Source of the DNA: Kaistia dalseonensis
Lineage (GTDB): Bacteria > Pseudomonadota > Alphaproteobacteria > Rhizobiales > Kaistiaceae
Direction of reading: 5' to 3'
DNA length: 64,000 nt
Assembly (NCBI RefSeq): GCF_030814715.1
Contig: NZ_JAUSVO010000006.1
Coordinates: forward strand, 405,088-469,087
Position numbers and translations under genes: made by a program. The notes under the pieces were generated by a model. It worked only from the letters and a program-made list of their open reading frames with translations, had not been told where the DNA came from and made no database searches. Below are positions 27,974 through 36,342 of the stretch, piece after piece; the stretch's first letter is position 1, and each line of letters begins with the position of its first letter.

Positions 27974-28699
27974 CTATTCTAGCGTAAGCGGATGAGCCGT
28001 CGCGTCGAGGCCGGTCGTATCGATAGTCTCGTCATCGATTGGATCGCCCATGGTCATTCGCGTCGTCAGCGTCACCGCTTGAGCCTTCGCTTGGGCGAGA
28101 TCCTGTTCGGAAAGCCTGCCACATATCAGGTTCATATTGGACCAATCGCTTTGGTCAACCTGCTTTGCGCTGCTGGCCACGATAATCAGCCGCCATGTGC
28201 AGCTCTGCGTCGCATTTTTCACCATCGCGGCAGTGCCAACCTGCAGGAAATAAGCGAGGTTCCGTCGTGCCTGATAGTCGCCACCATAAGCCTCGTTGTA
28301 GAGCGCGCGGAGTTCTTCTTTGTTTCTTTCGCACTCAACGCGCTCATCTGGTTGCAGACAGAGCGTCATATAACGATCGGCCTCGTGAAAGCGCTGAGTT
28401 GTTGGCGGTGTGATCTCGGAAACCTGCTCAGCTTTTGTCGCGATCGTCTCCTCTACCTGGGCAGGAGCCTCTGCGACTGGCGCGGGCGAAGTCACTGCCG
28501 GCGCCTCTATCGCATCTGCTACAGCGGCGGGCGCAGGCGCAGGCGTTTCGGGCACTTCCAAGCTATCCGAGCCAGCATTCGCGGCAGTCTCGACATGCTC
28601 TTTCTTTTCGGCGAAAAGGCCTACGATCATAAAGAAGAGCAACAGGCCAAATGTTCCCAGCAAAATCTTGCGGAATATCGATCTCTTTTTCTTAGCCAC
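27974..28699 (-). CDS. Membrane-anchored accessory protein downstream of the phage repressor
   Basis: I do not recognise a family. The 241-residue product begins with basic MAKKKR, has one membrane helix at about 11-29, a Pro/Ala-rich linker at about 50-100 and a compact domain at about 103-241. That domain has four cysteines (114, 123, 167, 193), as expected for a disulfide-bonded periplasmic domain. The GTG start lies ten bases after the repressor stop on the same strand, so it should be expressed with the repressor in lysogens. That position between attL and the repressor is where lysogenic conversion or superinfection-exclusion genes sit. GC and codon use look lower than in host genes. 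Function is inference only. Confidence 0.7.
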   Translation of the reverse strand: MAKKKRSIFRKILLGTFGLLLFFMIVGLFAEKKEHVETAANAGSDSLEVPETPAPAPAAVADAIEAPAVTSPAPVAEAPAQVEETIATKAEQVSEITPPTTQRFHEADRYMTLCLQPDERVECERNKEELRALYNEAYGGDYQARRNLAYFLQVGTAAMVKNATQSCTWRLIIVASSAKQVDQSDWSNMNLICGRLSEQDLAQAKAQAVTLTTRMTMGDPIDDETIDTTGLDATAHPLTLE

Positions 28700-28709
28700 C
28701 CTGCCACCA

Positions 28710-29480
28710 CTATATCGTTCTGCCGATCCACACGACGCGGCCGGCTATGTGTAAGTCGTTCATGTCTTGGCGCGAGATCGTCTCGCGCTCATAAACTGGA
28801 TTGTCGGAAATCAGCACCACGGAATCGTCGATGCGGAATTGGACCCGCTTCACGATGACAGTGCCGCTGCGGATAATGACGTAGATGGCGCCGTTTTTGA
28901 TGTCGCGAGGCTCACGGATCGAGCCGTCGACGAGCATCAGTGCGCCATCTGGAATTGTCGGCTCCATGGAGTCGCCATCAGCCGCCAGCATGAAGGCGGT
29001 GGCCGGGTTGATGCCGATGCGGCGCAACCAATCGCGCCTGAACGCGAGCATGTCGGCAATATCTTCCGAGACAGCCAGCTTGCCGTTTCCTGCTGCCGCG
29101 CGAACCTCATAGCGCGGCAGAAACGCGAAATCCTCTCGCGTTGGCGATACCAAAGCGTCCGGCTCCTGACGTTCCAGCGCCTGCAACTGAACCTGCGCCT
29201 GCGTCGTCCGCTCGCCGTTGAATACCAGCCAGTCCAGCGAAACGCCGCATGCGCGCGCCAGCGCCCCAAGTGCCGCCGCCTTCGGCTCACTGACCGCTCG
29301 CACGTAATTATTCACGGTACCGATCGGCACGCCTGCCCTTTGCGCCACGGCCTGATTGCCGCCCGCCGCCCGAATCGCCTCCCTCAAACGGGCTGCTATT
29401 TCGGACTTAAGGCTTTCAACTCCGAAATTGTCATCGTGATCGAGTTCCACAATTCGGACTTTCAAATTCCATTGTTGCAT
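28710..29480 (-). CDS. Phage repressor, HTH plus S24 peptidase (LexA-like)
   Basis: The 256-residue lysogeny repressor has an XRE-type helix-turn-helix at about 25-85 (LREAIRAAGGNQAVAQRAGV) and a C-terminal S24 self-cleavage domain. Catalytic Ser171 lies in DGDSMEPTIPDG, Lys211 in VIVKRVQ, and a likely Ala-Gly cleavage point is in AAAGNGK at about 130-131. Such repressors are inactivated when RecA is activated, so DNA damage may induce this phage, unlike classical Mu. Start choice is uncertain between the ATG at 29480, a TTG at 29495 and later codons. Putative operators overlap the start. Confidence 0.9.
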   Translation of the reverse strand: MQQWNLKVRIVELDHDDNFGVESLKSEIAARLREAIRAAGGNQAVAQRAGVPIGTVNNYVRAVSEPKAAALGALARACGVSLDWLVFNGERTTQAQVQLQALERQEPDALVSPTREDFAFLPRYEVRAAAGNGKLAVSEDIADMLAFRRDWLRRIGINPATAFMLAADGDSMEPTIPDGALMLVDGSIREPRDIKNGAIYVIIRSGTVIVKRVQFRIDDSVVLISDNPVYERETISRQDMNDLHIAGRVVWIGRTI

Positions 29481-29564
29481 CAAGGGTTTACGCAAACGCT
29501 ACCCGATAGTTTTAATTCTGGAACATCGAAGCAGTTTTAGCGTGGACAGGAATTCCAATTCTGG
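29451..29564. promoter_or_regulatory. Repressor/Ner operator region with repeated AATTC cores
   Basis: Five AATTC cores occur at 29451, 29465, 29514, 29551 and 29557; two are AATTCTGG and two AATTCCA. The stretch lies between the divergent repressor and Ner genes and is A/T-richer than its surroundings. It should contain the lysogenic and early promoters. Which protein binds which copy cannot be told. Confidence 0.5.
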
Positions 29565-29635
29565 TATCTTGATGTTGCGAACACAAATCTTGGCACTCGA
29601 AAAAACCCGGCGCTCCTGCCGGTTCCAGAACAGCA

Positions 29636-29932
29636 ATGATAGCGGATAAGCACCCCGAAGACATCAAGGCGATGATCCGCAAGAAGGGCCTCTCGATGGA
29701 GGCTCTTTCGCAGCGTCTCGGCTATTGCCGCGTCGCAGTCGGCGTGACCTTGCGTCGGCCCTGGCCGGCCGTGCAGGCCGGCATCGCATCCTTTCTCGGC
29801 ATTGATCCCTCCAGCCTCTGGCCCAGCCGCTACGAGGCCGACGGCACGCCGCGCCGCATCAGGGCGGCCTCAGGATCGAAATCTAGAGGCAGCGCCGAAG
29901 CCCGTCTCCGTCAAAAAGACAAGGCCGCTTAA
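29636..29932 (+). CDS. ner: Ner-like early regulator (Nlp/SfsB family HTH)
   Basis: A 98-residue small DNA-binding protein matching Mu Ner: HPEDIKAMIRKKGLSMEALS and RLGYCRVAVGVTLRRPWPA form the helix-turn-helix, with SFLGIDPSSLWPSRY after it. Ner turns down early and repressor transcription in the lytic cycle. It is the first gene of the rightward early operon and follows the operator region. The Ser/Arg/Lys-rich tail is an extension over the Mu protein. Confidence 0.88.
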   Translation: MIADKHPEDIKAMIRKKGLSMEALSQRLGYCRVAVGVTLRRPWPAVQAGIASFLGIDPSSLWPSRYEADGTPRRIRAASGSKSRGSAEARLRQKDKAA

Positions 29933-29934
29933 AC

Positions 29935-30780
29935 ATGAGTGACGTTTCCAAAGCGCCGATCCGCATTCAGCTCGCCGATATCGACATCAGCCAAAGGCTG
30001 CGGCCGGTCGACGAGGCGAAGGCGCTGTTCATCGCGGCCGGCATGGCCAAGGGCGGGCTAGAGACGCCGATCGAGGTTCGGCCGGCGCCGAAGAAGGCCA
30101 AGAAGCCATATATCCTCATCGTCGGCGGCCATCGTTGTCGTGCCGCGTTCGAGCTCGGATGGACCGAGATCGACGCCTTTGTGCTCGACATCAGCGCCGA
30201 CGAAGCGCGGATGCGCGAGATCGACGAAAACCTCTATCGCGCCGAGCTCACCGAGCTCGATCGGGCGGTGTTCCTCGCCGCGAAAAAGGAGCTTTACGAG
30301 AAGCTCAACCCCTCGACCAAGCACGGCGGCGACAGGGTCTCAGAGCAAGTCGCCATATTTGGCGACTTGGCGCCGCGCTTCACGGCCGAAGTCACCGAAC
30401 GCCTCGGCTATAGCGAGCGCACGATCCAGCGTGTCGTGGCGCGCGCCGCCATCCCGGCCTCGATCCGCGCCCGTATCGCCGGTACCCGGCTCGCCAATAC
30501 CGGCGCCGAGCTGGACGCGCTGTTGCGGCTCTCGCCCGACGAACAGGCGAAAGCGCTCGATCTCCTGCTTTCGGGCGAAGAGGGGGCGCCGCGCAGTGTC
30601 GCCGCAGCCCATGCCGCGCTGACCGGCGCCCGCGCCGCTCAAGTCGCTCCCAGCGACGCCGAGTTTGACGGCCTGCTCAAGGCATGGCGGCGCGCCGGCC
30701 AGAGCGCCCGCGCCCGCTTTATCGCCGATCTGCAGCGCCAAGGCGCGATCACAGCCGCTACCGAGGGGGACGACCAATGA
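29935..30780 (+). CDS. ParB/Spo0J-like nuclease-domain protein
   Basis: The 281-residue protein has a ParB N-terminal domain (ISQRLRPVDEAKALF, GGHRCRAAFELGWTEIDAFV) and a following helical DNA-binding part (ERLGYSERTIQRVVARAA), so it is expected to bind DNA. It starts two bases after Ner. Coliphage Mu has nothing here, but related phages of alphaproteobacteria carry such a gene. True ParB proteins are CTPases for segregation; whether this one works in replication, regulation or transposition is unknown. Confidence 0.82.
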   Translation: MSDVSKAPIRIQLADIDISQRLRPVDEAKALFIAAGMAKGGLETPIEVRPAPKKAKKPYILIVGGHRCRAAFELGWTEIDAFVLDISADEARMREIDENLYRAELTELDRAVFLAAKKELYEKLNPSTKHGGDRVSEQVAIFGDLAPRFTAEVTERLGYSERTIQRVVARAAIPASIRARIAGTRLANTGAELDALLRLSPDEQAKALDLLLSGEEGAPRSVAAAHAALTGARAAQVAPSDAEFDGLLKAWRRAGQSARARFIADLQRQGAITAATEGDDQ

Positions 30781-30914
30781 CCAGTATCCGCCCGCGCGGC
30801 TGGCGCGCCCGTTTCAGTCCCGAGCAGATTGCATGGCTTGCCGCCATCGGCATCTGCATCGGCACCTACGCTCTGATCTTCGCGATCGTCGCTTGGTTGG
30901 CAGGGTGGCTCTGA
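30777..30914 (+). CDS. Small single-helix membrane protein
   Basis: The 45-residue protein overlaps the ParB-like stop by ATGA. A basic N-terminus (MTSIRPRGWRARF) is followed by one hydrophobic helix (IAWLAAIGICIGTYALIFAI) that fills the rest. No family recognised. Position and overlaps on both sides argue for real translation. It might act at the host membrane early in infection. Confidence 0.6.
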   Translation: MTSIRPRGWRARFSPEQIAWLAAIGICIGTYALIFAIVAWLAGWL

Positions 30915-31132
30915 TGGGTGTGTGGAACGCTTTTCGATCTGGCCGGGCTCGCGAGACGGCGCCGTTTCCGGGCGCGACTTCCCTGCTGCTGAGGGTGCCG
31001 CCTTCACTGCTGAAGAGCCCTGCCAGCGGGCAGGTTCTCATGAGGCGTCTCGCGGAGATCGCCATAAGCGAGAGCTGGTCCCCCGACACGTTCGGACGGG
31101 TCGCCGACATCCTCATGGAAGGACGGGAATAA
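30914..31132 (+). CDS. Small early phage protein, unknown
   Basis: A 72-residue product whose ATG overlaps the preceding stop by one base and whose stop overlaps the next start. It is basic at the N-terminus and ends in a helical segment (LMRRLAEIAISESWSPDTFG). No family recognised; supported by the translation-coupled layout and GC-ending codons. Confidence 0.6.
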   Translation: MGVWNAFRSGRARETAPFPGATSLLLRVPPSLLKSPASGQVLMRRLAEIAISESWSPDTFGRVADILMEGRE

Positions 31133-31377
31133 TGCGCGCGATCATCGCCCGCGAAAGCACCGTCTCGCCGACCGGCATGTCATATTTCACCGGCTCGTTC
31201 GAGGTGATGGCGAGCAGCGACGCCTTTTGCCTGCGGCCGGGTCTCGGCTGGTTCGTCGCCGATGCCTTCGTCTTTCCGGATGAGGCGCCCGCAATCGACG
31301 TCGCGGCGCTGCTATCGGCCTATGGCGTCGCCCCGGCCAGTTTTGTTGTGCTGCCCCATTTGGGAGGCGCCGCGTGA
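31132..31377 (+). CDS. Small early phage protein, unknown
   Basis: An 81-residue product overlapping both neighbours by one to four bases. It is rich in aromatic and small residues (SPTGMSYFTGSFEVMASSDA, GLGWFVADAFVFPDE), which suggests a compact beta-rich domain. No family recognised. Confidence 0.6.
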   Translation: MRAIIARESTVSPTGMSYFTGSFEVMASSDAFCLRPGLGWFVADAFVFPDEAPAIDVAALLSAYGVAPASFVVLPHLGGAA

Positions 31378-31838
31378 CCAAGCGCCCGCGTCACCGCGAC
31401 CAGATGGACCTGCTGGACTGGCGCCCCGCCAGCCCGGTTGCCGCCTATGTCCCCGAGCGCGTCAAGGCGTCGACCGTGGCGCGGATGCTCTCCAAAGCCG
31501 TGAGCGAGACCCTGAAGGCCTGCGGCCGCTCACGGGCCGACGTCGCCAAGGCGATGACCGACTATCTCGGCGAGGCCGTCACCGAAAACGTGCTCAACGC
31601 CTATGCCAGCGAGAGCCGGGACGACCTGATCATCAGCATTACGCGGCTCGATGCGCTGCTCGGCGTGACCAAGGATCGTCGCCTGCTGGAACTGCTCGCC
31701 GCGCGCCATGGCTGGGCCGTGATCGAGCGTCGCCACCTGCCCGCGATCGAAATGGCCGAGCTCTTGGAAACTCGGGCGGAGATGGATCGGGCGATTGAGT
31801 TTCAAAGGCGTCTGCTCAAGGCCGGGGGCAATCAGTGA
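31374..31838 (+). CDS. Conserved early protein upstream of MuA
   Basis: The 154-residue, mostly helical protein starts at GTG overlapping the previous stop. It carries an HTH-like stretch (LKACGRSRADVAKAMTDYLG) and a following LDALLGVTKDRRLLELLAAR. Proteins of this kind precede the transposase in several Mu-like phages of alphaproteobacteria and are probably DNA-binding. The exact role is unknown. MuA starts four bases before its end. Confidence 0.65.
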   Translation: MTKRPRHRDQMDLLDWRPASPVAAYVPERVKASTVARMLSKAVSETLKACGRSRADVAKAMTDYLGEAVTENVLNAYASESRDDLIISITRLDALLGVTKDRRLLELLAARHGWAVIERRHLPAIEMAELLETRAEMDRAIEFQRRLLKAGGNQ

Positions 31839-33829
31839 CCAACGACAACAGCCAGCGCGAATGGTGGACGGCTGCCGAGCTAGCGGCCATGAGGCTTTCG
31901 CCCGAGGTTCCGGCGACGGAACGTGGCCTGCAGCTCATGATCGAGCGCAATGGTCATCTCGCCCCCGACCTTGCGTGGCCGGCCAATCCGCTTGGCATCT
32001 GGCGCCGTCGCTCCGGCAAAGGGGGCGGTCGCGAATACCGCATGGACGTGCTGCCGGTCAGCGCCCGCACAGTGCTGGCGCGGCGGCTGCGCAAAGCCGA
32101 GAAGCCGGCCGAGCCGGAGCGCGTCGCGCTCAAGGCCGAGCGCTCGGCCTCCGAGCAGTGGACTTGGTTCGATGGCCTGCCGGAGAAGCGCAAGGCCGAG
32201 GCCAAGCGCCGAATGGACGCCTTGCTGGCGGTCGCCGATCTGCAGATGACCGGGCGCGCCCGCGATCTTGCCATGATGAGTGTGGCGAGCGCCGAGGATG
32301 TCTCGTTGCGCACCCTCTATGGCTGGGCCGGCCTCGTCGCCGGGCTCGACCGCAAGGATTGGCTCCCGGCTCTGGCGCCGCGATTTACCGGCCGGACGGC
32401 CGAGGTCGAGATCCCGGAGGCCGCATGGCAGGCCTTTCTTTCCGACTATTTGCGCGGCGAGGTGCCGACACTGACCTCTTGCCTGCGCCGCCTCGAAGCA
32501 CTCGCAAAAGAGAGGGGTTGGACCTTGCCATCGGAAAAGACATTCGAGCGCCGCGTTGCCGCGCTGCCGCGCACCATGGTGGTGCTCGCCCGCGAAGGCG
32601 TCGAGGCGTTGCGGCGGCTCTATCCCGCCCAGGAGCGCGACCGCTCCGGATTTCACGCGCTCGAAGGCGTCAACGCCGACGGCCACAAGTTCGATGTGTT
32701 CGCGAAATGGCCGGACGGAACGGTTTCGCGGCCGATCCTGGTGGGGTTTCAGGACCTCTACTCCGGCATGATCCTGTCGTGGCGCATCGCCGCCAGCGAA
32801 AACGCCGCGACCGTACTGTTGGCCTTCGGTGATCTGGTCGAGAATTGGGGCATTCCGGAACATTGCTGGCTCGATAACGGCCGCAACTTCGCCAGCAAGT
32901 GGTTCACGGGCGGCACGCCGAACCGCTACCGCTTCAAGGTCCGCGAAGGCGACCCTAATGGCGTGCTGACGGCGCTTGGCGTCGAGGTGCATTGGACCAC
33001 GCCTTACTCCGGCCAGTCCAAGCCGATCGAGCGCGCATGGCGTGATTTCGCGGACAGCATTTCCCGTCATCCGGCCTTTGCCGGGGCGTGGACGGGCAAC
33101 ACGATCGACGCGAAGCCGGAGAATTACGGATCGACCGCGGTGCCGATCGAGACCTTTGAAAAGATCGTTGCCGAGGGCGTCGCCGAGCACAATAGCCGGC
33201 TCGGCCGCAAGTCCAAGATCTGCGGCGGGCGGCACTCGTTCGCGCAGGTCTTCAACGCCTCCTATGGCGACGCGATGATCCGCAAGGCCTCGCCCGAGCA
33301 ATGCCGGCTCTGGCTGCTCGCGGCCGAGGGCGTCACGGTGCGCAAGGATGGATCAGTCCATCTGGAGGGCAACCGGTATTGGCACGAGCGGCTGATCGAC
33401 CATGTCGGCCACAAGGTGGTGCTGCGCTTCGATCCCGACGCGCTGCATGACGCCGTCCACGTCTATCGGCTCGATGGCGCCTATCTCGTCGCGGCGCCGG
33501 TGATCGAGGCAGTCGGCTTCGCCGATACCGGCGCGGCCCGCGACCATGCACGGGCTCGCAAGAGCTGGATCAAGGCTCAAAAAGAGCTGCTTAAGGCCGA
33601 GCGGCGACTGTCGATCGATGAACTGGCGGCCATGCTGCCGACCGTCGACGAGGTCGAGCGCGCGCCATCGCCGAAGGTCATCAAGCCGACATTCGGCAAC
33701 CTCGCGGCGGCCGTGCGGCCGTCCGAGGAACGCGAGTTCGATCAGGACGAAAACCTTGAAAGCTTTGGCCGGGGGCTGCGGGCGCTGCGCCTCGTGCCCT
33801 CGCCGAATGAATACGGCGCGGACGAGTAG
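31835..33829 (+). CDS. A: MuA-type DDE transposase
   Basis: The 664-residue transposase cuts the phage ends and joins them to target DNA. The N-terminal part (about 1-75) holds the winged-helix end-binding domain, followed by further DNA-binding modules. The catalytic triad is visible as Asp282 (NADGHKFDVF), Asp347 (CWLDNGRNFA) and Glu399 (SKPIERAWRDF), with spacing close to Mu (269, 336, 392). The C-terminal segment (about 560-640) corresponds to the MuB/ClpX-interacting domain. The GTG start overlaps the previous stop. Confidence 0.96.
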   Translation: MTNDNSQREWWTAAELAAMRLSPEVPATERGLQLMIERNGHLAPDLAWPANPLGIWRRRSGKGGGREYRMDVLPVSARTVLARRLRKAEKPAEPERVALKAERSASEQWTWFDGLPEKRKAEAKRRMDALLAVADLQMTGRARDLAMMSVASAEDVSLRTLYGWAGLVAGLDRKDWLPALAPRFTGRTAEVEIPEAAWQAFLSDYLRGEVPTLTSCLRRLEALAKERGWTLPSEKTFERRVAALPRTMVVLAREGVEALRRLYPAQERDRSGFHALEGVNADGHKFDVFAKWPDGTVSRPILVGFQDLYSGMILSWRIAASENAATVLLAFGDLVENWGIPEHCWLDNGRNFASKWFTGGTPNRYRFKVREGDPNGVLTALGVEVHWTTPYSGQSKPIERAWRDFADSISRHPAFAGAWTGNTIDAKPENYGSTAVPIETFEKIVAEGVAEHNSRLGRKSKICGGRHSFAQVFNASYGDAMIRKASPEQCRLWLLAAEGVTVRKDGSVHLEGNRYWHERLIDHVGHKVVLRFDPDALHDAVHVYRLDGAYLVAAPVIEAVGFADTGAARDHARARKSWIKAQKELLKAERRLSIDELAAMLPTVDEVERAPSPKVIKPTFGNLAAAVRPSEEREFDQDENLESFGRGLRALRLVPSPNEYGADE

Positions 33830-33876
33830 CAATCGTCCGCGCCGCGAGAAGTCAGTTACAACGAAAGGAAGCATAC

Positions 33877-34848
33877 ATGCTCGAAGCATCGCTGGAAAGC
33901 ATCACTGATGACGTGCAGGAGGCCCTGCGCTCCGAGGTGCGGCAGATCATCGAGAGCGAAGGTCTGACGCAGGCCTTTATCGCCAGGGAAGCGGGGCTGG
34001 CGCCCGGCACATTCACCCCATGGCTCGGCGGCACCTACAAGGGCGATAACGTAGACAAGGCAAGGGCCGTGCAGCGCTGGCTGGAGACGCGTCAGGCGCG
34101 CGGACGGACGGCCGCGACACTGCCGGCCGCGCCGAAATTCGTCGCGACGCTGACCGCCACCAACATTCTCGACGTGCTGGCCTATGCCCAGACTGCGCCG
34201 GACTTTGGCGTCATCGTCGGCGGCGCGGGCATCGGCAAAACGACGGCGATCGAGGAGTATGCGCGCCGCGCCTCGAACGTCTTCGTCGTGACCGCCGAGC
34301 CCGTGCTGGCGTCGCCGAACAACATGCTCTCGGCGCTCGCAGATGTCGTCACCGTGGCCGAGCGGCGGTCGGTCTATCTGTCGCGCGCCATCTCCGCCAA
34401 GCTGCGCGGCACGGCCGGCCTGATCGTGATCGACGAGGGCCAGCACCTTTCCTCGGCCGCGCTCGACCAGCTACGCACGATCCACGACAAAGCGCAGATC
34501 GGCGTCGTCGTGGCCGGCAATGAGAGCGTGTTCAGTCGCCTGCAGGGTGGCGAGCGCAACTCGCAATTCGCCCAGCTCTACAGCCGCGTCGGCATGCGCA
34601 TGAGCCAGCCCAAGGCGCGAGCGAAAGACATCTGCGCGCTGCTCGAAGCGTGGAAGATCACGGATGCGCGGGTCGTTTCGATGCTGAAGCTGGTCGCGGC
34701 CAAGCCCGGCGCGCTTCGTCAGATGACCAAGGTTATCCGCCTCGCGACCATGCTAGCGGCCGGCGACGGCGCGGACGCGCTCTCCGAGCAGCATGTTCGG
34801 CGGGCCTGGAACCAGCTCGCATCGACCCCGCTCGATGCTGTCGCGTGA
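33877..34848 (+). CDS. B: MuB-type AAA+ target-capture ATPase
   Basis: The 323-residue ATPase binds target DNA and stimulates MuA. An N-terminal HTH domain (about 18-55, SEGLTQAFIAREAGLAPGTF) precedes the ATPase with Walker A GGAGIGKT at 115-122 and Walker B LIVIDEGQ at 182-189, and the C-terminal helical domain follows. It lies 47 bases after MuA. MuB filaments also give target immunity in Mu; nothing here suggests loss of that role. Confidence 0.95.
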   Translation: MLEASLESITDDVQEALRSEVRQIIESEGLTQAFIAREAGLAPGTFTPWLGGTYKGDNVDKARAVQRWLETRQARGRTAATLPAAPKFVATLTATNILDVLAYAQTAPDFGVIVGGAGIGKTTAIEEYARRASNVFVVTAEPVLASPNNMLSALADVVTVAERRSVYLSRAISAKLRGTAGLIVIDEGQHLSSAALDQLRTIHDKAQIGVVVAGNESVFSRLQGGERNSQFAQLYSRVGMRMSQPKARAKDICALLEAWKITDARVVSMLKLVAAKPGALRQMTKVIRLATMLAAGDGADALSEQHVRRAWNQLASTPLDAVA

Positions 34849-34857
34849 GGTGCCGCC

Positions 34858-35079
34858 ATGCTCTCCGATTGCATCCGCGAAATGCGCCGCACCTTCGACG
34901 AATATCGGGGCTCGGGCGTCGAGATGAGCCCCGAAGGCGTCGAGGGCCATCTGCTGAAGTTGCGCGCCCTCGAAATCGAGGCGCGCAACATGGAGGAGCG
35001 GCTCGCGCTGCTCGCTCCCCTTCGCCGGCACGAGCCGATCCTGCCCGAAAATGTCGTGCCGTTCCGGAGGTCGCCATGA
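34858..35079 (+). CDS. Small early phage protein, unknown
   Basis: A 73-residue product preceded by a GAGGTG site. It is predicted almost wholly helical and charged (VEGHLLKLRALEIEARNMEE), with a basic end. No family recognised. Its stop overlaps the next start. Confidence 0.6.
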   Translation: MLSDCIREMRRTFDEYRGSGVEMSPEGVEGHLLKLRALEIEARNMEERLALLAPLRRHEPILPENVVPFRRSP

Positions 35080-35393
35080 CCCCGGCCCATCAAGAGATGG
35101 TCCTGCGCATGTTCCGGCGCGGGCTGACGATCCCGGCGATCCATCATGCGATGGGGCGGGCCCTCTCGATCGACATGATCCGACTTCTGATTGCCGACAC
35201 GTCGGAGGCCGAGCGGCGGGCGGCGGCGGTCATCCGCCGCCAGCGCCTGCGCTCGACCGCCAAACAGGAGCGGCGGGCGCGCGAGGCGGTCATCCGCCAG
35301 CGCCACCGGCTCATTCGGGACCTCGGCTATCGCGTCATCACGGTGCGCTGGCCGGCCATCAACAAGCGGAAGGAAATCAACCATGACATCTGA
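35076..35393 (+). CDS. Basic early phage protein, possible HTH
   Basis: A 105-residue, strongly basic protein. The start region MVLRMFRRGLTIPAIHHAMG resembles a helix-turn-helix, followed by an Arg-rich helix (RRQRLRSTAKQERRAREAVI). Nucleic-acid binding is likely but no family was recognised. It overlaps both neighbours. Confidence 0.6.
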   Translation: MTPAHQEMVLRMFRRGLTIPAIHHAMGRALSIDMIRLLIADTSEAERRAAAVIRRQRLRSTAKQERRAREAVIRQRHRLIRDLGYRVITVRWPAINKRKEINHDI

Positions 35394-36111
35394 AATGACC
35401 GACCAGGAGATCGAGCGCGGCGCGAAGCTTCTGCTCGCCGATTTCGAGGCGAAGCAGGCGGGCGAAGCGAGCTTCGCCGATCCGGACGTCCCCGGCGTCG
35501 TCTTCATCGGCGGCAAGCCTATGATGGAGGACACAAAGGGCCGCCTCGTGCCCGTGGCCAACGTCAAGCCGGCCGATAAGCTCACCGACCAGACGGTGCG
35601 CAAGATGATCGATTTCGCGCGCGAGCTTTCGGCGCAGATCGGCCGTTTCAAGGGGCACTGCTTCGACGATGTCGGGAGCCTGCAGGCGCTGATCGCCGAG
35701 CAATATGGCGCCAGCATCGGCGGCGCCAAGGGCAATATCTCGCTCTCAACTTTCGACGGGCGGCAGAAAGTGACTGTTCAGGTCGCCGACCAGCTCACCT
35801 TCGGACCCGAGTTGCAGGCCGCCAAGAAGCTTGTCGATGCCTGCCTCGGTGATTGGTCGACCGGATCGCGCGACGAGTTGATCGCCGTCGTCAATCGCGC
35901 CTTTCAGGTCGACAAGGAAGGCCAGATCAACCGCGCAGAGCTGTTCATGCTGTTGCGCGTCGAGATCGATGACGAACGCTGGAAGAACGCGATGGCGGCC
36001 GTGCGTGACTCGATCCGCGTGATCGGGTCGAAGACGTATATCCGCTTTCACGAGCGCGACACGGCGAACGGGCCGTGGCGCTCGATCACCATCGATCTGG
36101 CAGCGGCGTGA
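35383..36111 (+). CDS. DUF3164 family early protein
   Basis: This 242-residue protein matches DUF3164, found in the early region of Mu-like phages. Marks are KGRLVPVANVKPADKLTDQT, LSTFDGRQKVTVQVADQL and the C-terminal RFHERDTANGPWRSITIDLA. Its function is unknown. The ATG at 35383 overlaps the previous gene by 11 bases. Confidence 0.85.
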   Translation: MTSEMTDQEIERGAKLLLADFEAKQAGEASFADPDVPGVVFIGGKPMMEDTKGRLVPVANVKPADKLTDQTVRKMIDFARELSAQIGRFKGHCFDDVGSLQALIAEQYGASIGGAKGNISLSTFDGRQKVTVQVADQLTFGPELQAAKKLVDACLGDWSTGSRDELIAVVNRAFQVDKEGQINRAELFMLLRVEIDDERWKNAMAAVRDSIRVIGSKTYIRFHERDTANGPWRSITIDLAAA

Positions 36112-36120
36112 GGTCGGATC

Positions 36121-36339
36121 ATGCGTGCTGCGAACATTGAAAGAACGACTGAGCCATTGGCAAATGCCGGCCAACTGAAATGGGTGGTCACCGACCTGTA
36201 TGAAGAGGCCGGCGAGATCGTCCTCACGCTGAAACTCTCCTCGACACTGCTGGCAGCTGAGGTTTTCGGCATCCTCGAAGAGGACTTGGTGCAAGACGAT
36301 TTCCGGCTCGGCTCGCTCAACCTGCGGCAGGAGGGCTGA
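36121..36339 (+). CDS. Small early phage protein, unknown
   Basis: A 72-residue acidic protein (VVTDLYEEAGEIVLTLKLSS, EDLVQDDFRLGSLNLR), probably a small alpha/beta domain. No family recognised. It is the fourth small gene between MuB and GemA, and codon use agrees with its neighbours. Confidence 0.55.
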   Translation: MRAANIERTTEPLANAGQLKWVVTDLYEEAGEIVLTLKLSSTLLAAEVFGILEEDLVQDDFRLGSLNLRQEG

Positions 36340-36342
36340 GCG

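Noticed and set aside
31880..33301. 473-residue open frame opposite the transposase gene
   Set aside because: Shadow frame; the transposase with its full catalytic triad is on the plus strand.
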